Shown here: in pieces, positions 43,103 to 51,285 of the stretch | Position numbering within the stretch: the stretch's first letter is position 1 | How the letters are laid out: each line of letters begins with the position of its first letter | Source: Actinomadura physcomitrii | GTDB taxonomy: Bacteria > Actinomycetota > Actinomycetes > Streptosporangiales > Streptosporangiaceae | Length of the DNA stretch: 58,804 bases | Direction: 5' to 3' | Assembly (NCBI RefSeq): GCF_008923205.2 | Contig: NZ_WBMS02000016.1 | Coordinates: 4,221-63,024 of the forward strand | Translations under genes and position numbers: made by a program | Notes under the pieces: model-generated | Database searches by the model: none | The model's input: only the letters and a program-made list of their open reading frames with translations | Told to the model about the DNA's origin: nothing

Positions 43103-43576
43103 ATGGACCTGGAAGCCCTGGAAGAGATCCGCCGGCTCAAGTACCGCTACCTGCGCTGCGTCGACCTCAAGCAGTGGGACGAGTTCGCCGGGCTCTTCCT
43201 CCCCGGCGCCGTCGCCGAGTACGACACCCCTGTCCTCCGCAAGACCCTCCGCCTGGAGGGACGGGACGCGATCGTCGACTACATGCGCGCCAACCTGGGC
43301 GACGACAAGATCAGCGCGCACACCGCCGGCGCCCCCGAGATCGACATCGACGGGGACCGGGCGACCGGCGTCTGGTCGCTCGACGACACGATCATCATCC
43401 CCGAGCACCGGCTGCTCATCCGGGGCGCCGCGTTCTACCACGACGTCTACCGGCGCGGCGAGGACGGCCGGTGGCTGGTCGAGAAGACCGGGCACACGCG
43501 CACGTACGAGTACATGGTGTCGCTCGACGACGTCCCGAGCCTGAAGTTCACCACCCCGGTGCCCGGCTCCCGGTGA
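43103..43576 (+). CDS. SnoaL-like (NTF2-fold) protein
   Basis: 157 residues. EIRRLKYRYLRCVDLKQWDE, FLPGAVAEYDT, ITAH-like ISAHTAGAPEIDIDG, GVWSLDD, AAFYHDVYRRGEDGRWLVEK. Polyketide-cyclase/dehydratase-like fold found in small-molecule catabolism. Under a KstR-like operator and ahead of three genes with a second operator, so a role in steroid or related ring degradation is likely. Substrate not known. Confidence 0.88.
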   Translation: MDLEALEEIRRLKYRYLRCVDLKQWDEFAGLFLPGAVAEYDTPVLRKTLRLEGRDAIVDYMRANLGDDKISAHTAGAPEIDIDGDRATGVWSLDDTIIIPEHRLLIRGAAFYHDVYRRGEDGRWLVEKTGHTRTYEYMVSLDDVPSLKFTTPVPGSR

Positions 43577-43601
43577 TCGGGACCGTCCGTTGACCCGGAC
43601 A

Positions 43602-43615
43602 TAGAACGCGTTCTA
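43602..43615. promoter_or_regulatory. KstR-like operator upstream of the DUF1214 gene
   Basis: TAGAACGCGTTCTA, a perfect 14-bp palindrome that fits the KstR consensus TnnAACnnGTTnnA at every fixed position. Located 70 nt before the GTG start. Confidence 0.75.
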
Positions 43616-43684
43616 CCGTCCGGTCCCGATACGCGCGAGCAGCGCCCCGCGCACGCGCCGATCCCGCGTCCCCAGGAGAGCCCG

Positions 43685-44893
43685 GTGGCCACCGACGCAA
43701 CAGACCGTTCCGACGCCGCGACGCGCCCGTTCGCCGACGCCGTCGTCGAGGCCGAGCAGATCATCCGCACCGCGCCGTTCGTCCGGACGGACCAGGACCT
43801 CGCCGAGGGCCTGGACTACCTCGCCGGCAGCATCAAGGCGTCGCTGCACATGGTCGGCGCCTACCAGCACGACCACCCGTACTTCGCCTCGTCCACCGGC
43901 CCCTACACCAAGCTGGGCCTGGACAACCCGGACACGCTCTACTTCCACGCCTACCTCAGGGACGACGCCGAGTACGTCGTCACCGGTCGCCGCGGCACCA
44001 CCGCCGACCTCAGCTTCCAGATCATGAACGGCGACTACTCGCCGACGCAGTCGCCCGACAGCCTCACCGCGTTCGACGACCGGAGGCTGCGGATCGAGGC
44101 GGACGGGAGCTTCCGGCTGCGGTTCGGCCCGCCGAAGGACGGCGAGGGCGACGACTACGTCGCGCTCGCGCCCGGCTCGGCGATGCTGATCGTCCGCGAG
44201 GTGTTCTCCGACTGGGAGAACGACCGGCGCGGCGAGATCCGCATCCACCGCGCCGACACGCTCGGCACGTCCCCGGAGCCCGTCCCGTCGTCCCAGATGG
44301 CGCGGCGGTACGCGGTGGCCGGGAGGATGCTGGTGTCCCGGATCAAGACGTTCCTGGCGTTCCCGGAGTGGCACTACCTGAAGCTGCCGGTCAACACGCT
44401 GACCGAGCCGCGCTCGACGCCCGGCGGGCTGTCGACGCAGTTCTCGTCCGTCGGGCACTACGACCTCTCCGACGACGAGGTCATGGTCATCACCGTGCCC
44501 GCGACCGACCCGGCGGTGGCGCCGTACATGGGCTTCCAGCTCGGCAGCCTCTGGTACATCTCGCTCGACTACATCAACCACCAGACGAGCCTCACCCGCG
44601 ACCAGGCCCGGGTCGACCCGGACGGCAGGATCCGCTACGTCGTCAGCGAGCGCGACCCCGGCCTCGCCAACTGGATCGAGCGGACCGGCCACAGCCGCGG
44701 CTTCCTGCAGTTCCGCTGGCAGCGCCTCACCCGCGACCTCGCCCCCGCCGACGGCCCGACCGCCGAGATCGTCAAGTTCGACGAGCTGCCGCGCGTGCTG
44801 CCGCACTACGCCGACCAGCGCGTCACGCCGGAGGAGTGGAAGGAACGGATCGCGGCCCGCCAGGTCGCCGTGGCGCGGAGGATGCTCGGCTGA
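43685..44893 (+). CDS. DUF1214-type protein of a steroid-catabolic operon
   Basis: 402 residues, GTG start with AGGAGAG. Contains TKLGLDNPDTLYFHAYL, DLSFQIMNGDYS, and a C-terminal all-beta part (YISLDYINHQTSLTRDQA, YVVSERDPGLANWIERTGHS) typical of DUF1214. Gene order DUF1214/SDR/sulfotransferase under a KstR box matches Rv3531c-Rv3530c-Rv3529c of the Mycobacterium cholesterol regulon, as I remember it. Biochemical role unknown. Its stop overlaps the SDR start by 1 nt. Confidence 0.85.
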   Translation: MATDATDRSDAATRPFADAVVEAEQIIRTAPFVRTDQDLAEGLDYLAGSIKASLHMVGAYQHDHPYFASSTGPYTKLGLDNPDTLYFHAYLRDDAEYVVTGRRGTTADLSFQIMNGDYSPTQSPDSLTAFDDRRLRIEADGSFRLRFGPPKDGEGDDYVALAPGSAMLIVREVFSDWENDRRGEIRIHRADTLGTSPEPVPSSQMARRYAVAGRMLVSRIKTFLAFPEWHYLKLPVNTLTEPRSTPGGLSTQFSSVGHYDLSDDEVMVITVPATDPAVAPYMGFQLGSLWYISLDYINHQTSLTRDQARVDPDGRIRYVVSERDPGLANWIERTGHSRGFLQFRWQRLTRDLAPADGPTAEIVKFDELPRVLPHYADQRVTPEEWKERIAARQVAVARRMLG

Positions 44894-45678
44894 TGGCTCC
44901 GGAACTGCTCAAGGACAGGGTCGTCGTCGTCTCCGGAGTCGGCCCCGGCCTCGGCCGCGGCCTGGCGCTGCAGTGCGCCAAGGCCGGCGCCGACATCGTG
45001 CTCGCGGCGCGCAACGAGACACGGCTCGCCGAGGTCGCCAAGGAGGTCGAGGATCTCGGCCGCCGCGCCGTCACCGTCCCGACCGACATCAACGACCCGG
45101 CCGCCTGCGAACGGCTCCGCGAGGCGGCCCTCGCGTCGTTCGGACGCGTCGACGGCCTCATCAACAACGCGTTCGCGACGCCGCCGCTGCGCGACCTGAT
45201 GAAGGTCGACATCGACGCCGTCCGCGCCGGGTTCGAGACGAACGTGCTCGCCGCACTGCACCTGACCAGGCTGTTCGTCCCGGCACTGGAGGAGCGCGGC
45301 GGCTCCGTCGTAATGATCAACTCGGCGGTGCTGCGGCACTCGCGGCGCACCTTCGGCGCGTACAAGATGGCGAAGGCCGCCCTGCTCGCCATGACCCAGA
45401 ACCTCTCCACCGAACTGGGCCCGCGCGGCATCCGCGTCAACACGATCGCGCCCGGCTACATCTGGGCCGACAACCTCCAGTGGTACTTCAACCACCTCGC
45501 CGAGAAGCGCGGCGTCCCCATGCAGCAGGTCTACGACGAGAACGCCGCCACCACCGACCTGCGCAAACTCCCCGAACCCGACGAGGTCGCCGACGCCGTG
45601 GTGTTCATGCTGTCGCCGCTCGCGCGCGCGGTCACCGGGCAATGCCTGGACGTCAACTCCGGCGAATGGCACCACTAG
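44893..45678 (+). CDS. SDR-family oxidoreductase of the KstR-like operon
   Basis: 261 residues. Cofactor loop SGVGPGLGRG, INNAFATPP, INSAVLRHS, catalytic YKMAKAA, end VTGQCLDVNSGEWHH. The C-terminal helix with DNLQWYFNHLAEKRGVPMQQ is long, suggesting a bulky substrate pocket as for steroids. Translation coupled to the DUF1214 gene (TGATG). Rv3530c-like by gene context. Confidence 0.9.
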   Translation: MAPELLKDRVVVVSGVGPGLGRGLALQCAKAGADIVLAARNETRLAEVAKEVEDLGRRAVTVPTDINDPAACERLREAALASFGRVDGLINNAFATPPLRDLMKVDIDAVRAGFETNVLAALHLTRLFVPALEERGGSVVMINSAVLRHSRRTFGAYKMAKAALLAMTQNLSTELGPRGIRVNTIAPGYIWADNLQWYFNHLAEKRGVPMQQVYDENAATTDLRKLPEPDEVADAVVFMLSPLARAVTGQCLDVNSGEWHH

Positions 45679-45690
45679 GAGGGCACGGCG

Positions 45691-46848
45691 ATGAGCGCAG
45701 GCCGCGACAGCGTCGGGACCGTCGAGGACCTCCACGCGTCCGCGCGCAAGGTCACCGGCTTGACCGACTTCGGTGACGACGACTACCTCGGCGGGCTCGA
45801 AGTCCTGCTGGACTCGCTGGCGAAGGACGCCGGGCTCACCCCGGCCGGCAACAAGGCGCAGCGCGCGATGCTGCGCGGCGCCCTCGCCGCCCGGCAGTTC
45901 TCCGAGGCCGCCTGGAAGAAGCACCCCGGCCACGCGGACGTGCCGATCGAGCGGCCCGTCTTCGTCACCGGGCTGCCCCGCACCGGCACGACGGCGCTGC
46001 ACCGGCTGCTCACCGCCGACCCCGCCCACCAGGGCCTCGACCTGTGGCTCGCGGAGATCCCGCAGCCCCGCCCGCCCCGCGAGACCTGGGCGGACGACCC
46101 GCTCTACCAGGCGATCGACGCCGGATACCGGCGGCACCACGTCGAGAACCCCGAGTTCATGGGCGTCCACTACATCTCCGCGGACTCCGTCGAGGAGTGC
46201 TGGCAGCTGCTCCGGCAGAACATGCTGTCGATCTCGTTCGAGTGCCTCGCGCACCTGCCGACGTACTCGTCCTGGCTCGCGGAGCAGGACTGGACGCACG
46301 CGTACGCCCGGCACCGCCGCAACCTGCAGCTCATCGGCATGAACGACGCCGGCCGCCGCTGGGTGCTGAAGAACCCGAGCCACCTGTTCGCGCTCGACGC
46401 GCTCCTGGAGGTCTACCCGGACGCGCTGATCGTCCAGACGCACCGGACGCCCCGCACCGCGATGGCGTCCATGTGCAGCCTCGCCGCGCACGCCACCGCC
46501 GGCTGGTCGGACGTGTTCACCGGCGCGACGATCGGCCGCGACCAGCTCGACCTGTGGAGCCGCGGCCTGGACGCGTTCCGCGCGGAACGGGCCCGGCACG
46601 ACCAGGCCCAGTTCGCGGACGTGTACTACGACGACTTCGTCCGCGACCCGATCGGCACCGTCGAGGCCGTCTACGCGCACTTCGGGCTGCCGTTCACCCC
46701 CGAGGCCCGGACGGCGATGACCGAGCTGCACGCCGAGAGCCGCGCCGGCTCCGCGAAGCCCGCGCACCGCTACTCCCTGGAGGACTTCGGCCTGACCCCG
46801 CAAGAGGTGGACGCCCGCTTCGCCGACTACACGAACAACCTGCGCTAG
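45691..46848 (+). CDS. Sulfotransferase-family protein
   Basis: 385 residues. PAPS 5'-phosphosulfate loop FVTGLPRTGTTALHRLL; 3'-phosphate region WVLKNPSHLFALDALLEVYPDALIVQTHRTP (split over two motifs). N-terminal helical extension of ~85 residues. Would transfer sulfate to a hydroxylated small molecule; family members exist in the mycobacterial cholesterol regulon without a proven substrate. 12 nt after the SDR stop, AGGAGGG before the ATG. Ends 13 nt from a convergent SnoaL-like gene. Confidence 0.92.
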   Translation: MSAGRDSVGTVEDLHASARKVTGLTDFGDDDYLGGLEVLLDSLAKDAGLTPAGNKAQRAMLRGALAARQFSEAAWKKHPGHADVPIERPVFVTGLPRTGTTALHRLLTADPAHQGLDLWLAEIPQPRPPRETWADDPLYQAIDAGYRRHHVENPEFMGVHYISADSVEECWQLLRQNMLSISFECLAHLPTYSSWLAEQDWTHAYARHRRNLQLIGMNDAGRRWVLKNPSHLFALDALLEVYPDALIVQTHRTPRTAMASMCSLAAHATAGWSDVFTGATIGRDQLDLWSRGLDAFRAERARHDQAQFADVYYDDFVRDPIGTVEAVYAHFGLPFTPEARTAMTELHAESRAGSAKPAHRYSLEDFGLTPQEVDARFADYTNNLR

Positions 46849-46861
46849 ACCCGCGGCCCGG

Positions 46862-47245
46862 TCAGCGTGCGGCGGGTTCCCACCAGGTGAGGTTGGCGGC
46901 GGCCTGGGCGGTCGGCTCGATGATCTCCCACGCCTCCCTGATCAGGTCGCCCTCGACGCGCCAGATGTCGACGACCGCGATCTCCGGCCCGCCGTCCGGG
47001 AGCCGCCGCCGCGTGTGCAGCACGACGTGGTCGCCGTCCGCCAGCAGGTGCCGGATCTCGACCTGCATCCCGGCGAGCGGGACGAGCGCCGCCCGCACGG
47101 CGGCGAGCCACTCCTCCTTGGTGGACGAGGCCCCGTCCGGCCGGTGGTGGACGAAGTCGTCGCCGAGCAGCGGCGAGAGCCCGTCGGTGCTGCCCGTCGC
47201 GATCAGTTCCGAGAGCGCGTACTGAACGATGTCCTTGCTGGTCAT
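46862..47245 (-). CDS. SnoaL-like / ester cyclase family protein
   Basis: 127 residues from the ATG at 47245. QYALSELIATGSTDGLSPLL, DDFVHHRPDGASSTKEEWLA, VEIRHLLADGDHVVLHTR, VVDIWRVEGDLIREAWEI: the ester-cyclase NTF2-like pattern with His pair. Divergent from an XRE regulator with a near-perfect palindrome between, so it is probably that regulator's target. Confidence 0.88.
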   Translation of the reverse strand: MTSKDIVQYALSELIATGSTDGLSPLLGDDFVHHRPDGASSTKEEWLAAVRAALVPLAGMQVEIRHLLADGDHVVLHTRRRLPDGGPEIAVVDIWRVEGDLIREAWEIIEPTAQAAANLTWWEPAAR

Positions 47246-47280
47246 GCGCCGCAGTGTTTCCGGGACTCCGCGCATTGTCG

Positions 47281-47297
47281 ATGAAATGCCATTTCAT
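47281..47297. promoter_or_regulatory. Operator between SnoaL-like and XRE genes
   Basis: ATGAAATG-C-CATTTCAT, perfect 8-bp arms around one base. Strongly AT-rich for this genome and midway in the 87-bp divergent spacer. Confidence 0.7.
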
Positions 47298-47332
47298 GGC
47301 GTCCGGCGCCACAATCAGTACGCTCGGTTCCC

Positions 47333-48085
47333 GTGCACACGGTCGGGGAGCTCCTGCGGCAGTGGCGGCATCGCCGGCGGCTCAGCCAGCTCGACCTCGC
47401 GATCGCGGCCGACGTGTCCGCCCGGCACGTCAGCCTCGTCGAGACGGGCAAGTCCAACCCCAGCGCCGACATGGTCCTGCGGCTCGCCGACCAGCTCGAC
47501 GTGCCGCTCCGCGACCGCAACACGCTGCTGCTCGCCGCCGGGTTCGCGCCCCGGTACGCCGAACGGCCGCTCGACGACACCGCACTGTCCGCCGCCCGGA
47601 ACGCCGTCGAACGGGTCCTTCGCGCACACGAGCCCTACCCGGCCCTGGCGTTCGACCGCCGCTGGGACATCATCATGACCAACCGCGCCGTCGACCCGTT
47701 CCTCGCCGAGTGCGACCCCGAACTGCTCCGGCCGCCGGTCAACCTGCTGCGGCTCGGCCTCGACCCGCGCGGCCTCGCCCGCCTCGTCGTCAACCTCTCC
47801 GACGTCCGCGCGGTGTTCCGCGCCCGGGTCCGGCGCCAGCTCGCCGCCGCCCCCGACCCGTACCTCGCCGCCCTCTACGCGGACCTCCTCGCCCCCGGCC
47901 CCGAGGACGCCCCGCCCGACTCCGACGTCATGATCCACATGATCGTCCGGCACGCCGGCCGCGAGCTGCGGCTGTTCTCCACCATCACCACCTTCGGCAC
48001 CCCGCAGGACATCACCCTCGACGAGGTCGCCATCGAGTCCTACTACCCCGCCGACGCGGAGACCGCCGCCCACCTCCACCGTTGA
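47333..48085 (+). CDS. XRE regulator with MmyB-like domain
   Basis: 250 residues, GTG start. HTH: RRRLSQLDLAIAADVSARHV then SLVETGKSNPSADMVLRLAD. C-terminal PAS-like part: PALAFDRRWDIIMTNRAVDP, FGTPQDITLDEVAIESYYPA. Second regulator of this class in the window (the other at 40960). The TGA stop is inside the left arm of the repeated palindrome. Confidence 0.93.
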   Translation: MHTVGELLRQWRHRRRLSQLDLAIAADVSARHVSLVETGKSNPSADMVLRLADQLDVPLRDRNTLLLAAGFAPRYAERPLDDTALSAARNAVERVLRAHEPYPALAFDRRWDIIMTNRAVDPFLAECDPELLRPPVNLLRLGLDPRGLARLVVNLSDVRAVFRARVRRQLAAAPDPYLAALYADLLAPGPEDAPPDSDVMIHMIVRHAGRELRLFSTITTFGTPQDITLDEVAIESYYPADAETAAHLHR

Positions 48086-48142
48086 CTTGTGGCGTGTCGT
48101 GGTTATCCGGCCGTCCATAACCACGACACGCCACAACTCAAC
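48081..48142. terminator. Intact copy of the repeated long palindrome, likely bidirectional terminator
   Basis: 26-nt arms at 48081-48106 and 48117-48142 with one mismatch (48086/48137) and a 10-nt loop. Core arm TTGTGGCGTGTCGTGGTTAT. It separates an XRE gene from the convergent small-protein pair. The same arm starts after argG and after the HD gene, both times dissolving into poly-G. Confidence 0.8.
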
Positions 48143-48147
48143 GAGCG

Positions 48148-48267
48148 TTAGAACGAGGCGCGGTGCCTGCCGACGTACCTGGGGCGGCGGCCCACGGTGA
48201 GCGCGGTCGCCCAACTCGCCGACACGGCGGCGGCGAGTGCGATCGCCGCCGTCATGAGCGCGGTCAC
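48148..48267 (-). CDS. 39-residue single-pass membrane peptide (module copy B)
   Basis: GTG start overlapping the stop of the upstream gene (GTGA). Hydrophobic segment MTAAIALAAAVSASWATAL, tail GRRPRYVGRHRASF. Same length and tail as 36883-37002. Function unknown. Confidence 0.75.
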   Translation of the reverse strand: MTALMTAAIALAAAVSASWATALTVGRRPRYVGRHRASF

Positions 48268-48554
48268 AGCGCCGTTCCCGGCGTCCCGTCGAGCAGACCT
48301 TTGAGTGCGAGTACGGCGTCGGCCACCCGGTCCGCCTCCGCGACCGGATGGCGCCAGCTCGTCCAGAACCACGGGCGGCCGGCGTCTTCGGCGCGCGGTT
48401 CGACGGTGACGACGGTGCACGGGTGGACGGTGCAGCAGCCGTCCACGTACGGGTTCTCGACATGAAGGCCGTCCGGCGTGAACCACGCGCTCAGCCCGTG
48501 CGCGCGCAGAACGGTTCCTAGCGCTTCGAGTCGCGCCCTAGCATCGGGTGTCAT
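48264..48554 (-). CDS. Small protein of the duplicated GntR module (copy B, intact)
   Basis: 96 residues: MTPDARARLEALGTVLRAHG, ENPYVDGCCTVHPCTVVTVE, WFWTSWRHPVAEADRVADAV, ending in a helix ALKGLLDGTPG. No membrane segment. Two close Cys (GCC) and one more Cys (HPC). The WTSWRHPV motif is kept in the broken paralogue at 36999. It is divergent from two mini-GntR genes. I do not recognise a family; related small proteins in actinomycetes are uncharacterised as far as I know. Confidence 0.8.
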   Translation of the reverse strand: MTPDARARLEALGTVLRAHGLSAWFTPDGLHVENPYVDGCCTVHPCTVVTVEPRAEDAGRPWFWTSWRHPVAEADRVADAVLALKGLLDGTPGTAL

Positions 48555-48723
48555 GGGTCGTTCGCCTCCCTGGGCGTCCGGTCCTAGCCCCGTCCGGACG
48601 GTCGCAACGTTCGGGCGGGGCGTTTCTGTGTCCAGCCGCAGTCTCCCAGAGTTACGCAGTCAATCGAATAGAATAGCATTGAATCGAACGATACCATCGA
48701 AATGGGCAGCGTAACGTAGTGCT
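48555..48723. promoter_or_regulatory. Divergent promoter region of module copy B
   Basis: 48650-48715 is unusually AT-rich (AATCGAATAGAATAGCATTG) with repeated TCGAA/AATCGAA blocks at 48662, 48683 and 48699, possible half-sites for the mini-GntR proteins. No gene. Confidence 0.5.
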
Positions 48724-48957
48724 ATGGCCAGTCTGGACGGCATCGCGCCGCTGAGGGATCAGCTCGTCGAGGTGATCCGCGAGCGAATCGCAAGCGGGAA
48801 GTACCAGCCTGGTACGAAGCTGCCCACGACAAGCGAGCTTGCCGACGAATACGACATCTCGACGCGTACCGTCTCAGAAGCCTTCCGCATTCTTCGCGAG
48901 TCCGGCGAAGTGATCGGTGTCCGCGGCCGAGGCGTCTTCGTCCGGCCCTCTGAATGA
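48724..48957 (+). CDS. Mini-GntR regulator (module copy B, first)
   Basis: 77 residues. GntR winged helix only: PLRDQLVEVIRERIASGKYQ, TTSELADEYDISTRTVSEAF, RILRESGEVIGVRGRGVFV. Codon use is less GC-biased than neighbours, hinting at acquisition. Overlaps the next gene by 4 nt (ATGA). Confidence 0.9.
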   Translation: MASLDGIAPLRDQLVEVIRERIASGKYQPGTKLPTTSELADEYDISTRTVSEAFRILRESGEVIGVRGRGVFVRPSE

Positions 48958-49238
48958 AGGCGCCTGCGGTGATCGAGCTTGATGGCGAGGCGCCGCTGCG
49001 GGTGCAGTTGGCGGACCTGGTCGCCGCTCGCATAGCGGACGGGACGTACCCGCCTCGGACGGCCATCCCCTCCGGGGCCGAGTTGGCCGCGGAGTGCGAC
49101 GTGTCGCCGCGGACGGCGACGGAGGCTGTGAAGATCCTCAAGGCGCGCGGTCTGGTGCGCGGCGTGCCGGGTAAGGCCGTCATCGTGAAGGCGGACGCGC
49201 TGGACGTCCTCAAGAGCGCTGCGCCGGAGAACGGGTAG
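48954..49238 (+). CDS. Mini-GntR regulator (module copy B, second)
   Basis: 94 residues. PLRVQLADLVAARIADGTYP, SGAELAAECDVSPRTATEAV, KILKARGLVRGVPGKAVIV. No effector domain. Coupled to the first mini-GntR. Resembles 37454-37723 in the AREIATDAGVGMRTAEA-like recognition helix. Confidence 0.9.
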   Translation: MKAPAVIELDGEAPLRVQLADLVAARIADGTYPPRTAIPSGAELAAECDVSPRTATEAVKILKARGLVRGVPGKAVIVKADALDVLKSAAPENG

Positions 49239-49344
49239 CGGTCGGGCGGGGCGATGAGTTCTGGGGGCGCGGGCGGTCTGCCATCGTGGGGCGAACGGCC
49301 CCAGGACGACGAGAACCGCCAACGAGATGCTCGGGAGATTCCAG

Positions 49345-49917
49345 ATGCGCACTCTGATCAGCTCTGCCTTCGTTTCGCTCGACGGTGTCGTGGAGGCGCC
49401 CGGCGGTGAGCCCGGGTACCGGAACTCCGGATGGACGTTCAAGGACGTCGAGTTCCTGCCGGAGGCCTACGAGATCAAGGGGCGGGAGCAGAAGGAGGCC
49501 GCCGCGATGCTGCTCGGCCGGGTCAGCTACGAGGCGTTCAGCGCGGTGTGGCCGGGCATGGCGGAGTTCGCCGACTACAAGGTGATGCCGAAGTACGTCG
49601 TGTCCACGACGATGGGCGAGGGCGACCTCGTCTCGGACTGGGGCGAGACCACGATCCTGCGCTCGCTGGACGAGGTCGCCGCGCTGAAGGAGACGGAAGG
49701 CGGCCCGATCATCATGGCCGGCAGCGCCACCCTGAACCGGGCGCTGTCCGACGCGGGCCTGATCGACCGGTACCACCTGCTCGTGTTCCCGCTGCTGCTC
49801 GGCGCGGGCAAGCGGCTGTTCAGCGACACCGACAAGGACGCGCAGAAGCTGAAGCTGGTCGAGCACGAGGCGTACGCGAACGGGATCCAGAAGAACGTGT
49901 TCGACGTCGTCCGCTGA
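49345..49917 (+). CDS. Dihydrofolate reductase / RibD C-terminal family protein
   Basis: 190 residues from the ATG MRTLISS. ISSAFVSLDGVVEAPGGEPG, LLGRVSYEAFSAVWPG, YVVSTTM, GGPIIMAGSATLNRALSDAG, YHLLVFPLLLGAGKRLF. NADPH-dependent reductase fold common in actinomycetes, generally not a true folate enzyme; substrate unknown. Ends opposite a convergent enoyl-CoA hydratase-like gene. Confidence 0.93.
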   Translation: MRTLISSAFVSLDGVVEAPGGEPGYRNSGWTFKDVEFLPEAYEIKGREQKEAAAMLLGRVSYEAFSAVWPGMAEFADYKVMPKYVVSTTMGEGDLVSDWGETTILRSLDEVAALKETEGGPIIMAGSATLNRALSDAGLIDRYHLLVFPLLLGAGKRLFSDTDKDAQKLKLVEHEAYANGIQKNVFDVVR

Positions 49918-49980
49918 CGGCGGCGCCCGGCGCCCCCGCCGTCCGACCCGCCTCTACGGCAGTGGCCGCCTGGAGGGGGC

Positions 49981-50799
49981 TCAGCGTCCCCGCCACTCCG
50001 GAGGCCGTCCTTCGGCCATCGCCTGCCTCGCCTCCTTGAAGTCCTCCGAGGTGATGCATCCGGCCTGCTGCTCGACGGCGATCCGCAGGCTCGCCTCACC
50101 GTCGCGGCGCCGCACGGCGTCCATGGCGCGTCGTGCACCGCTCACCGCCAGCGGCGGCTGGGCCGCCAGCCGATCGGCGAGCCGCTGCGCCGCGGCGTGA
50201 AGTTCGTCCGCCGCCACCACCTGGTTGGCCAGACCGATCCGCTGGGCCTCGTGGTGGTCGATGATCTCGCCGAGCAATATCAGCTCACGCGCGCGAGCCT
50301 CCCCGACCAGGAGCGGGAGCCGGAACGTGGCCCCCATATCGGGGAGCAGACCGAACCGGGTCTCGGTGAGGCCGGCACGAGCCCCCTCGGCGAACACGCG
50401 GAAGTCGCAGGCCAGGGCCAACTGGAGACCGGCCCCGTAGGCGTGGCCCTGCACCGCGGCGATGCTCGGGCAATGCAGCCGGGGTATCCATTCGAAGCTC
50501 GTCGCGACCGCCATGCCGAGGGCGAGGAAACGGTCATGCTCGGGCGGCCGGTCGGCCCAGCCGCCGATCATCTCCGCCATTCCCTCCCGAAGGTCGAGGC
50601 CTGCGGAGAACGACGGCCCTTCCCCGGCGACCACCAGGCATCGCAGAGTCTCGTCCGCGCGCAGTTCCTCGCCGATCCGGACCAGTTCCCGCAGCATCCG
50701 CGGATTCTGCGCGTTGCGCTTTCCGGGCCGTGCCAGCGTCAGCGTTCCGACGTGGCCCCGGCGCTCGTAGCGGAGCGTCTCGTACGGCACATCGATCAC
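49981..50799 (-). CDS. Enoyl-CoA hydratase/isomerase family protein
   Basis: 272 residues, GTG start. Crotonase fold: GTLTLARPGKRNAQNPRMLR, oxyanion-hole strands GPSFSAGLDLRE and QGHAYGAGLQLALACDFRVF, ETRFGLLPDMGATFRLP. The hydratase Glu pair is not clearly conserved (the second position is D in LLPDMGA), so isomerase or other crotonase chemistry is possible. 69 nt downstream of a thioesterase gene in the same direction; the two may act in one acyl-CoA pathway. Confidence 0.92.
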   Translation of the reverse strand: MIDVPYETLRYERRGHVGTLTLARPGKRNAQNPRMLRELVRIGEELRADETLRCLVVAGEGPSFSAGLDLREGMAEMIGGWADRPPEHDRFLALGMAVATSFEWIPRLHCPSIAAVQGHAYGAGLQLALACDFRVFAEGARAGLTETRFGLLPDMGATFRLPLLVGEARARELILLGEIIDHHEAQRIGLANQVVAADELHAAAQRLADRLAAQPPLAVSGARRAMDAVRRRDGEASLRIAVEQQAGCITSEDFKEARQAMAEGRPPEWRGR

Positions 50800-50868
50800 C
50801 TTCCCAACGGACCGCCCGCGGTCCGTTTCCGTGGGGGCCGCGCACCGGCCGATGCCCGCGACCCGCGT

Positions 50869-51285
50869 CTAGGCGAGGTGGCCGACCATCTGGCGCACCC
50901 TGCCGGGCAGCTCCACGGCGCCGTCATCGGCGACCGCCACGTAGGTCGCGTATCCGATCGCGATGATGCCGTCCTCACCGCCCCGGCGCACCGTGAAGGA
51001 CATCGACAGGGAGGAACGACCGGCATGCGTCGGCGCGATCTCCACCGCCAGCGTGTCGTCCAGGCGCGCGCTGCCGCGATAGTCGCACCCGTTCGCGCGG
51101 ACGACCAGATCGACGCCGTCCGCGCGGATCTTCGCGTAGCCGCCGGCGAACCAGTCCAGCCATTCCAGGAAGCCGTCTTCGAAGAATTCGTAGTACCGGA
51201 TCGCGTGCACCATGCCCTGCGTGTCGCAATGCCTGGGCTTGACCCGTATCCGGCACAAGGCGGCAGGCGGCGGCTGCGCCTGCAT
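50869..51285 (-). CDS. 4HBT-type acyl-CoA thioesterase
   Basis: 138 residues from ATG at 51285 (a longer frame reaches 51420 without better support). Hot-dog fold: VKPRHCDTQGMVHAIRYYEF with the catalytic Asp of the D-x2-G-M-V-H motif, FFEDGFLEWLDWFAGGYA, SFTVRRGG. Hydrolyses an acyl- or aryl-CoA. Upstream member of a pair with the crotonase at 49981. Confidence 0.88.
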   Translation of the reverse strand: MQAQPPPAALCRIRVKPRHCDTQGMVHAIRYYEFFEDGFLEWLDWFAGGYAKIRADGVDLVVRANGCDYRGSARLDDTLAVEIAPTHAGRSSLSMSFTVRRGGEDGIIAIGYATYVAVADDGAVELPGRVRQMVGHLA

